Source: Bemisia tabaci
Lineage: Eukaryota; Arthropoda; Insecta; Hemiptera; Aleyrodidae
Length of the DNA stretch: 64,000 bases
Assembly: GCF_918797505.1 (NCBI RefSeq)
Contig: NC_092802.1
Location: 9,443,480-9,507,479 of the forward strand
Direction: 5' to 3'
The notes under the pieces are model-generated. The model saw only the letters and a list, made by a program, of their open reading frames with translations, made no database searches and was not told the origin of the DNA. Shown piece by piece: positions 55,030 to 64,000 of the stretch. Both the position numbers and the translations under genes were made by a program. Position 1 is the first letter of the stretch, and each line of letters opens with the position of its first letter.

Positions 55030-55934
55030 AAGACACGTTATATTATTATTCTCCTTTGATAAATTAATACATATTTCCCCCCATCAATTTAAATGAGAAT
55101 GATCAATGCAGAGTGTGCTAACATTTCAAAATCCTGAGTTAAAAAACGCTGACCATGCGAGTATAAATATTAAAGTCGAACAGAGCGGAGCGTCGTGCTG
55201 CCAGCGCGAGAGGCTCACTGGCGCCTACAAACCTAAGTGGATACTTCACGCATTGCACAATGCTTGAAGTATCCACTTAGGTTTGTAGGCGCCAATGCGC
55301 GTTACGCGCTGGCCGTGGGCGCGGCCCGTGCGCCGCCTGAAGCAACTATTTCACAACAGAGGTGTTGCACAGTATTATACGATATTGAACGTATCAAGAA
55401 TGACAGGCATCCTTTAAAAGTACAGATCTCTCCAAGCAAAATAACTCAAGATACTTATGATACACTGGAAAAATCTAACAGCCTTTAGCTGAGGCAAATA
55501 TACAGGTTTATCCGGTTCAGGTATAACAAGGTGGGAATGTCTCGAAAGATAATTAAGTCCTGTTACACCAAAGAGGTGCAGAGAGTTTTAGTGAATTTTG
55601 TCTCATAGAATTGACGCTCCCCCATTTTTACCAAAACTCTCAACTATATATGTATTACTCTCCGTTGGACCAAACAGACGAAACAAAAAAACAAGCAAAC
55701 CCTTATTCTTCCAAGACATTATATATTTTCATCCAAAAACGTCGTGAGCAATTGTCGTTTCTATTTACATGTGGGCCAATTAACTTTTGGTCTCAACTGG
55801 CATGTGGACCAATTAACTTTTGGTCTCAACTGGCATGTGGACCAAAACTCCCGTGCCGAAAAAACGCGTGGACGTAAGTTACTGGAAAAAACAGGTGCGC
55901 GGACAAAAAATCGTTGACGAAATGTCCTATAACC
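55030..55934 (+). mobile_element. Fam-J interspersed repeat, copy 2
   Basis: Same as 49891-50742, plus an extra tandem copy of a ~31-bp segment (CAATTAACTTTTGGTCTCAA twice within 55778-55840). It carries the same hairpin at 55215-55300. Confidence 0.82.
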
Positions 55935-56670
55935 CTAAGTATCAATATTTATCATGATGAAAATCAACACTGAGGCCGTTGCTCGCTTGTTCGCCGTCTT
56001 TATCAAGATAACGAAGGCCACCATTCAACAAAAAATGACAAAGTTACGGAAACCGATTAGCCGGCGGGTCAAATTCCTTCAAATGATAGGGTAGGCAAAA
56101 TTAATCACTTACAAGGAGTAATAGTTGTATTCTCGATTTTGCCCTTTTTATTATCAATCCTCCCAGTTTTGAGTGTGTACCGTGTTTGATAGCAACAATA
56201 GAGTTTTAAGTGTACATGTGAGCAGCATTTCACGAAATTGTTGCAATTGAGGAGCTTTCCGGAAAAATGGCACATACCGAAAAAACAAGTCGTGAGAAAA
56301 ACGCATTTGAAGTTTTCATTCCTACTTTCTGGGCACTGATGATGACATACTTCGGAACTGGGGCACTCATATCAACGTTCATACATCCTAGAATGAATAA
56401 CGACCATTGGTAAAACTTACACTTCTTTCAGTGTTGTGGGAGGAATTTTTCAAAATTTTCCGTTTTGTGCCCTTTTTCCGGAAATGGACCGGTGGTTATA
56501 GGTTTTGGCTTTCAAAGTTAAATTTTCAAGACTTAAACGAGTTTCTAAACGAAAATAAATCATAATTTCGATCGCGAACGTGCGGGTGGATCATTTTCGA
56601 GCATCGTTAATAAAAAAGACAGCAAAACACGCGAAAAAATCGATAAATTTAAACCCACCAGACTAGAGCT
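55935..56670. other. No recognised feature
   Basis: AT-rich intron sequence. Confidence 0.3.
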
Positions 56671-56675
56671 GTATA

Positions 56676-57147
56676 CCGAACCCGTACCGATACCGATCGT
56701 TACCGATCGATACCGACCGAAACATTTTCGATTCACCGAATACCGAAGCCATCGCGATATATCGTACATACCGAACATACCGAGACTTACCGAAACATAC
56801 CGAAACATTTTCGATTCATCGAATACCGAAGTTATCGCGATATATCGTACATACCGAAACTTACCGAACATACCGAAACTTATCGAACATACCGAAACTT
56901 ATCGAACATACCGAACCTTATCGAACATACCGAAACTTACCGAACATACCGAAACTTACCGAACATACCGAAACTTATCGAACATACCGAAAGTTATCGA
57001 ACGTACCGAAAGTTATCGAACATACCGAAAGTTATCGAGCATACCGAAACTTATCGAACATACCGAAACTTATCGAACATACCGAAAGTTATCGAACATA
57101 CCGAAACTTATCGAACATACCGAAAGTTATCGAACATACCGAACTTT
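56676..57147. repeat. Minisatellite, 19-bp unit CGAACATACCGAAACTTAT
   Basis: About 17-20 uninterrupted units from 56850 to 57147. The left part is a higher-order version: two ~80-bp blocks with CCGAAACATTTTCGATTCA and ATCGCGATATATCGTACAT. Every unit contains ACCGAA. No coding interpretation. Confidence 0.93.
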
Positions 57148-57275
57148 GTTGAATCCATTGTTGCCACGTTGCCGTAGTTCAAATGTTCAGTTTTTCACCT
57201 TTTTAGCTGTGACGTTGAAGGAATCGCACAAAAAGTAATCTAACTATTTTTTGATGAAAGTAGACCGTTTCAGCT

Positions 57276-57606
57276 CAAGGTAGATTTACACAGGTATCGA
57301 CAGAACTTAACAACTGGCCTCTGATTGGCTCTCCAGCGGCCCCTGAACGTCAGCCATTTTGAATGTTTTAATTATTTTGATTTATTATTTTCGGTTTATC
57401 GTTTGTCAAAATTTTGTGGGATTTTTTGCACAATTTTGCTAATGCGATATTAATTTTAACGTTTAAACGCACAAACGTTTGAATGTTAATTTGATTGTAA
57501 TTCAATTAAAAAACGGGCCCCTTAACCTACGTCACGTAGTCATGTGACACGTACTGAGGCTCATGGGAAATTTTCAACTTTTCCATACCTGTGTAAATCT
57601 ACCTTG
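57276..57606. mobile_element. MITE with 22-bp inverted ends
   Basis: CAAGGTAGATTTACACAGGT at the left and ACCTGTGTAAATCTACCTTG at the right, perfect over at least 20 bp. 331 bp long, no coding. Confidence 0.88.
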
Positions 57607-58734
57607 GTTTAAGCTTTAAAATAAGCACAAGTTCTTCCTGGGGAAACAAGTTGGAGGAGAGATATGATTTTTCAAAGTGGATGCGGTACACTTGGACCTG
57701 GTTTGTTCCGAGTCCCAAGATCACCAAATGCCCTCAAACCAATCACGAATTGCAAGGTTGTGCATTTTTATACCCCATTATAGCTCATTTCCCAAGAAAA
57801 TTATTAAAAAAGAACAAAATATCGAGACATATGAATGTTACAGAACTAGCCTCAGCTGCCGCTCGCTGCATCAACAAAAAATCATGACTCATTTTCAAAT
57901 CGTTTCTCTAGGATGGACTTAAATTTAAAAAGCTCAAATGGTACGCTTTCATTAGCAATTCCTCTTTATTCCTCTTATTTCTACCCAGCAAACCGTTGAA
58001 GGTAAACATAAATTTTTTTATGATCGAAAACTTTGATTTCCCTGTATCCATCACATATTAATCATTCATCCTGATGTTGTCATTTTTGACGAATGATTTT
58101 ATACAGGATTGACCTATAAAGGTATCGCCCCAGCTAAAAGTTGAAAATTTGAACTATGGCAACGTGACAGCAATGGATGACTTTTTCAAAATGGGCCAAT
58201 TTGGTCATCATTGTCTGAAAGCTGGTGGTTTCCTCTATATTTTGGGACTAAGATCATCGCTTTACGACAAACCGTTCACGAGATATGCGAGTTGAAATAT
58301 TTATCTTTGAACCCCTTTCACTCTATCCGTACTTGTTTGATTTCAAAAATCGTCGGTGTTTTGGACCAGGAAAGTGATTCTCTATCGACCCTGAAAGTAT
58401 TTCGAAGATCAGGGCGAGGTTGGAAATGACCGCTTTTGAATAAGGCCTTTTAATGACCGTTTTACCACCCATTCTTCTCCATTTTATCGAAACACTCCTG
58501 CATGAAATATGCCTGCAATTCTATGGGAAGTTAACATCGTAATATCATAAACAGATTTTTAATTTCACCTTTGCCCCGTATTAAAAAAATATTCAGCAAA
58601 ATTGATGATGATCAGAAATAGCTAGTGATTATCAGTAAAAGGGAGTAAGTAACAGTTAGCAAATTGGAGTAGAAATATAGTGTCATTTATTCCAGTAGAT
58701 CAACTTTTCACCCACCTATGCTCACAAAATGGCG
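57607..58734. other. No gene supported
   Basis: Two overlapping + frames (57651-57922) and others are short and without motifs. The next PH-coding exon of the ARAP-like gene was looked for and not found. Confidence 0.35.
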
Positions 58735-60341
58735 CTATGGGCCAGTTGCACAAATTTTTTTTATCGCTTTAATCGAAAGAACTAAGGCTCCTGATGTCAC
58801 AGGAATTTTCCCGGAGTTTTTTTATCACCGGAAACCCCCAAAAAATCAACTTAAAAACGCCTCAGAATTTGGATTTTCAAAACGGTCGTTTCGGGTCCGC
58901 CATACTTGTGACGTGAAATGATATGACAGACCTGGTTTCTTCGTCACTTACAATGTATTTTCCCGTAAGGAAATGACAGCCGCTTTCCAAATGCAAATAT
59001 CGAGTCAATCGATAATTTTTTGATCAAAATGGAAATCAGAAATGGATTCCTCGTACGTTTAAATGGTTAAAACCTTCATTAAATAAATAAGAACCGACGG
59101 GATAAACCCTATCTTTAAAGAAGACTGTAGTCGATGGGCGATTGTTTACATCTGCTTAGTGATAACAGACACGGACATTAGCTCAATATTTAGCCATTTT
59201 CATGAGTTTTTACTTTTTTGTCACTATTTGAAGGTAAGTTTATTTTATAAATTAATTGTTTAGTGCCTTAGGATCATGTTAAAAGCTGCAAAGGTATACT
59301 TTGTTACTAATTAATTCAGAACACACTCCGGCAGTCCAACGCTCAAACCTGGATGTAGCGAGTCAGTTGTTATTTCTTACTATTTCACCCTTTAATGCCT
59401 CACTGAAGACACCAAAATGATAGTATCCGTCATTGATGATGAAAAAAACTTTCCTTTGACAATACTGATGAGATGAGGAGACTGGTATGTTTTAGCTGGA
59501 GGCAAGGAAAGTAGACGTAGGATCCTTCTTCGGTTACCAGACTTTGTCGATAAATTTTTCTGTATAGTGTTACATTTAAAACACACAGGATTTTAAAATA
59601 ACATAAGTTTATAAAACGTGGGAACGTTCTGAATGATATTGAGATGTTTGTTGAAGAGTTAAGAATGATTTACACGCATTGAGAGAACATCCATGGTTTG
59701 AGCGTTGGACTGCCGGAGTTTGTTCTGAATTAATAAGTAAGAAAGTATACCTTTACAGCTTTTAACATGATCCTAAGGCACTAAACAATTAATTTATAAA
59801 ATAAACTTACCTTCAAATAGTGACAAAAAAGTAAAAACTCATGAAAATGGCTAAATGTTGAGCTAATGTCCATGTCTGTTATCACTAAGCAGATGTAAAC
59901 AATCGCCCATTGACTACAGTCTTCCTTAAAAATAGGGTTTATCCCGTCGGTTCTTATTTATCTAATGAAGGTTTTAACCATTTAAACGTACGAGGAATCC
60001 ATTTCTGATTTCCATTTTGATCAAAAAATTATCGATTGACTCGATATTTGCATTTGAAAAGCGGCTGCCATTTCCTTACGGGAAAATACATTGTAAGTGA
60101 TGAAGAAACCATGGCTCTTGAACCATTTCACGTCACAAGCACAGAATATATAGGCTCCACCAATCACAAGTATGGCGGTTGAAAAACGACCTTTTGAATG
60201 GGTCGGTTCCAAAAACAGCTTATTTTGAGTTTGAGAGGTCATTTCAAGGTTTTTTAGTAGCGCCATCGTTGTTTTCGTGAAATTTGCCATAAGAATCAGG
60301 CATCAATTTGCAAATCCCCGAACCTTGCAACAGGCCCATTG
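58735..60341. mobile_element. Very long foldback element, 1.6 kb
   Basis: Outer ends TATGGGCCAGTTGCACAAA and TTGCAACAGGCCCATTGG are imperfect complements. From about 58870-59360 and 59690-60215 the arms are strongly complementary (CCGTAAGGAAATGACAGCCG / CGGCTGCCATTTCCTTACGG; GTTTGAGCGTTGGACTGCCG / CGGCAGTCCAACGCTCAAAC). Loop about 59362-59688. No coding sequence recognised. Confidence 0.88.
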
Positions 60342-60469
60342 GGTGAAAGTTTCCATTTATTCCATAGGTAGTTTTTCTCACTTGTCAGCAAAGCGGAGTA
60401 ACAAACTTGAAATCGATGTCTCTCGGTTGCGAGGTTTCAAAATGTTCAGTCTTATTTAATTCTTTCCCT

Positions 60470-60680
60470 CGGATGGAAAAGAAGTGTCTTGGATCCAAAG
60501 TCCAGACTCTTAAAAGATTGGACAAGAAAAATACCCTTGGTTCAATCGGATTTTTCTTTGAAACGAGAGCCCAGCCTCTTAATTCAAGCGGATTTCTTTT
60601 TTGTTCAAGCAAAAATCCGATTGTTTGGAGAGTATTTTTTAAGAGTCTGGACTCCGGATCCAAGAGACTTTTTTCCAGTG
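60470..60680 (-). mobile_element. Fam-A hairpin MITE, copy 11, oldest
   Basis: GGATCCAAAGTCCAGACTC and GAGTCTGGACTCCGGATCC with a diverged core (CAGCCTCTTAATTCAAGCGG) and a shortened right arm. Confidence 0.8.
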
Positions 60681-61659
60681 TAGGTAAACGAGTTTCTATC
60701 ATCGTCTGCGCTTTTCATAGATACTTCCTCAAATATAAAAATTACGTCGAATTGTGTTTTTGAGAAAATGGCAGGAAGGCTGTAAAGTCGCTAACTTAGT
60801 AACGAATCCTTTTCTTCAATCCAAAAAATGAATCAAGAGAAATTCCCGAAAGGTAAGAAAACGCTTAGTTTCTTGTTCGGGCCTGAAAAGTCTAAAACTA
60901 ATCGCATTTTTCAGAACTTTCTTAGGACTGTTTCTTTCCTCCCTCCATTTCTTTTGGTGTCATTGAGAAAAGGCGAAGAATTTATTTTCGAGTGAAGTCC
61001 TTTTACGAGTCTCCGGACATGGAATTTAACAACTAGAACAAACATTACCAACTTATAACAGATAAAATAGTATTAAAAATTGACATGCAGGTCCCCCGTT
61101 CAAATAGTTTACACTTATGCGATGCCATGACGAAGGTTTTACTCCTCGCAGATCGGAAGTGAGAAAAAATTCAAGGATTACAATACATTCAAAATTAGGC
61201 GCTAAAAATACATTTTCCCAAATATTTTGTAGCTACCGCCAGAATAAGTATAGACGGTTTCCGTATCGTAAAAAATGAAACGCAGATGGACTCAAAGCTG
61301 TCTGTCTAGCATAACTTAGGAGTGCAAATGAGTTTTCTTCTTTTTCTTCCTCTGAACAAACGTCAGGAATTTTATGGTTACCTAATCCCAATGCAATTTA
61401 GCGCTGAGTTCAATTTGGACCATAGTTTCTCTTCAACACTTTTAAGAAAACCAAAGTTTTCCTTAAAAACGGGCCGTTTCGAGGAACCAGGCCCAGATAG
61501 GCCCTAAGGCCGACCTGCCACTGGCAGATACGCTCCCACGGCGCGCCGAGTATGCACCCCTGTGACGGATTGCAAAATAAGAGAAGAAAAAAAATATGAT
61601 GAAACCTTAACATAATATCCTCAACTCATCAACCTTAACTCATATCAAATTTCAAAAAT
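60681..61659. other. No recognised feature
   Basis: Intron sequence with short chance frames. Confidence 0.3.
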
Positions 61660-61664
61660 AAGGG

Positions 61665-62105
61665 CATCTACACGCGATACAATTATTCGTGCTAGATGGA
61701 TATCCATATTGCACATGAAAAATTAAAAGCGCAATGGCGTGAGTCGTGAGGCGTGAATTCGCAATAGGTATGCTCTTCTCTAGGCTGTTAGTCAGATCCG
61801 GGAGAAAAGTTAAAAAGCGAGGCCGGATTACGTTTTTCCTACCTTCGGCTGTGTTGCTCACGTAATCCTTTGAAGCACCACTACAAGTGAGACAAACGAA
61901 ATCAACACAATAAGGAAATGGAGCAAGGGAAAGGACTCGTGTCGATGACGGCGCAGAGATACGACTATTCGTGCTTGATGGATGTCCGTGTTGCATCTGC
62001 AAAATTGAAGGCGCAATGGCTCGAGGCATGAACTCGCAATGCTCCGCTATGTGCTACCAATGAGGTGTCGCTCAGATTCGGGAGAAAAGTTTTAAAAGAG
62101 GCCCA
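61665..62105. repeat. Direct repeat of ~170 bp
   Basis: ATTCGTGCTAGATGGATATCC, GCGCAATGGC and GGGAGAAAAGTT at 61685-61815 recur at 61965-62095 as ATTCGTGCTTGATGGATGTCC and so on, about 80% alike. Confidence 0.75.
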
Positions 62106-62500
62106 AATAGGTCCCTTCTGTCTTCGACTGTGTTCATACTCGATTTTTTTTTTGAATGATTTGCAGATCAATATCTAAAGCTCGCGTGAACCGGCCCCAT
62201 CCAATCTGCGGGGCAGGTTTTGTTAGGAAGCCTCGAAATTTGACCCGGCTTCAGCATTTAAGGGTTAATAAAAATATCATTAAAATGACTGCACCGTCCT
62301 CGCAAAAAGTCAGGATTCAACATTGCATCCAAAATAGGCCAGTCAGTCTGTGAATCTTTTGCATTGTCCGGAACTTTCTCGGAACTTCTGAAAATATCTA
62401 AAAGGAGTCCTGGGACGGATGACGGTCATGGAGTGGGAGACATTGGAACCAAGAAGTTCTGAATCCCGGATTTTTTGACAGACATGGTATGGAAGCACTG
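62106..62500. other. No recognised feature
   Basis: Intron sequence. Confidence 0.3.
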
Positions 62501-63875
62501 AAGTAGTGACGCTAGAGCTTCAAAAAATTGAGGTAAATAGTAGAATCCTAATAGACTATTTTTGATATAAATTAATCATTTGGGCGTGAAAGACGCGCAA
62601 GTACCTTTTAAAAATTCGGAAACTTGGCCAAAAGCGCTGTCCAGGCGCAAAAATGCGGTACATATTTTCAGCGAGTTGACTATTTTATTAAGATTTGATG
62701 GAACGTTTCTATCGTCGTAAAAACTTAAGCTGGTTTACTTTCGTTATAAATCAAACATTGAACGTGCACATGGTAGTATTTTTTATAAACTTGGAAACTT
62801 GACGCTGTTCTTAAGGTGATTCGATGGACGCCATATTTTGTGTCAGAACGGCCTGCGATATATCGCATCAATTGGTTCCATTTTTTCAGCTACTCATCAT
62901 ATTTCTCCAATTTTGAGATCGCAATTCTGTTGTCAGGAGACTAAAGCACTCACTTACCAATTTTGACAAAGAAATTCAACGTAATGAAGGCGTGGTTTTT
63001 TTAGAGAGAAAATATCGCATTCGAGTGCAGTTTCGATATCAGTATCGAATGCGATGTTTCCTCTCTGAAAAAACCACGCCTTTATTACGTTGAATTTCTT
63101 TGTTAAAATTGGTAAATGAGTGCTTTAGTCTCCTGACAACAGAATTGCGATCTCAAAATTGGAGAAATATGAGGAGTAGCTGAAAAAATGGAACCAATTG
63201 ATGCAATATATCGCAGGCCGTTCTGACACAAAATATGGCGTCCATCGAATCATCTTAAGCTAAGGTACATTTTGGCAAAATTTGATTGTTTGGTTTTTTC
63301 TTTTCTCGTAATTTCTGAGGAACATTTTCGGCGTCATATGGACCGAGGAAAATAGACTATGAACAGCGTAGTTTGGACAAAAAAAAATAGCTTTTATCCC
63401 AGGGACAGAAGTTTGGCAAAATCCCTAAACTCACATAAAAACGTAATACCGGTCTTAAATACCCCTGGATTAGTGGATTATCCCCCAATAGGTATTTCTA
63501 AGAAATTTACAAAAAAAAAAAAAAAAATAATCAAATTTTGCCAAAATGTACCTTAGCTTAAGAACAGCGTCAAGTTTCCAAGTTCTTTTAAAAAATACTA
63601 CCATGTGCACGTTCAATGTTTGATTTATAACGAAAGTAAACCAGCTTAAGTTTTTACGACGATAGAAACATTCCATCAAATCTTAATAAAATAGTCAACT
63701 CGCTGAAAATATGTACCGCATTTTTGCGCCTGGACAGCGCTTTCGGCCAAGTTTCCGAATTTTTAAAGGGTACTTGCGCGTCTTGCACGCCCAAATGATT
63801 AATTTATATCAAAAATAGTCTATTAGGATGCTACTACTTATACCTCAATTTTTTGAAGCTCTGGCGTCACTACTA
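62501..63875. mobile_element. Very long foldback element, 1.4 kb, with nested Fam-H
   Basis: Left arm 62501-62810 continues at 63258-63291; right arm 63525-63875. Examples: TAGTGACGCTAGAGCTTC / GAAGCTCTGGCGTCACTA, CCAGGCGCAAAAATGCGGTA / TACCGCATTTTTGCGCCTGG. The loop (63292-63524) has a 17-base A-run. No coding sequence. Confidence 0.92.
62811..63257. mobile_element. Fam-H palindromic TTAA element, copy 2
   Basis: TTAAGGTGATTCGATGGACG to CGTCCATCGAATCATCTTAA, arms about 210 bp, centre near 63034. TTAA on both sides. Carries TGCGATATATCGCA in the left arm and a one-base variant in the right. It differs from copy 1 in most of the interior. Confidence 0.93.
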
Positions 63876-64000
63876 CATGCCTAAACAAATTATCAAATCT
63901 ACGAAATTCGTTGATCTTCGGAACCGTGCCGTTATTCAAAAAATATGGGATACGGTAGCACTTAGACTTTCACCTTAAATTCTGAAACTTAGCCAAAGTT
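63876..64000. other. Window end, nothing assigned
   Basis: Short AT-rich tail. Confidence 0.3.

Noticed and set aside
56560..56871. Minus-strand frame over the minisatellite
   Set aside because: The tyrosine/arginine-rich peptide is a direct translation of the 19-bp repeat.
57651..57922. Possible next exon of the ARAP-like gene
   Set aside because: Neither overlapping frame gives PH, ArfGAP, RhoGAP or RA-like sequence and no good acceptor/donor pair in the needed phase was seen.

Overview
This is a eukaryotic nuclear window from an AT-rich, transposon-packed genome. Introns have GT/AG borders, there is no dense gene layout, hAT-, piggyBac- and Helitron-type repeats are abundant, and two spliced exons encode a metazoan PH-domain protein. 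An insect fits best. The very abundant repeat starting GCCGTGCTAAGGAAGAACG reminds me of hemipteran (whitefly-like) sequence, but that is memory and not a test.

Only one real gene is supported. A GC-rich exon at 549-1663 (+) and a small exon at 54345-54528 (+) join in phase across a 52.7-kb intron. Together they make a continuous pleckstrin-homology (PH) domain followed by the start of a next segment (AGWCYLK). The layout resembles ARAP-type Rho/Arf GTPase-activating proteins (fly RhoGAP15B). The gene enters from the left of the window and leaves on the right, so almost everything here is intron.

The intron is a transposon graveyard with deep nesting. Families used below: Fam-A, ~225-bp hairpin MITE with TCTAGAGTCCAGACTC near both ends and a 2-bp target duplication (11 copies); Fam-B, ~255-bp MITE with GCCGTGCTAAGGAAGAACG ends (about 24 copies or pieces); Fam-C, hAT MITE CAGTGGCGTGGCG; Fam-D, CAGGGTGTCTAC ends; Fam-E, GCGGGCTGATTATTG ends; Fam-F, CGCACAGTGG ends; Fam-G, CAGGGCTGCC ends; Fam-H, palindromic TTAAGGTGATTCG elements with TTAA target sites; Fam-J, a 0.85-0.9-kb repeat with a strong internal hairpin; Fam-K, hAT CAGGGCCGGATTTA; Fam-L, hAT-like TGGCGGATCC; Fam-M, ~130-bp GTTCCGTTTGATAG MITE.

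Layout: 0-5 kb, coding exon, then MITEs; 5-6 kb, long GC-rich Fam-C element; 6-17 kb, Fam-A/B/F nests and a TTAA palindrome; 17-23 kb, direct repeats and a 118-bp tandem array; 23.2-24.2 kb, large foldback with a tRNA-like sequence in each arm; 25.5-29.1 kb, two Helitrons head to tail, the first with a decayed PIF1-type helicase and the second with a tRNA-like sequence; 29-36 kb, MITEs and two foldbacks; 36-44 kb, sparse; 44-53 kb, tandem segments, Fam-E copies, a complete Fam-K element and a broken coding fragment; 54.3 kb, second exon; 55-57 kb, Fam-J and a 19-bp minisatellite; 58.7-60.3 kb and 62.5-63.9 kb, two very long foldbacks, the latter carrying a TTAA insertion in one arm and its empty site in the other.
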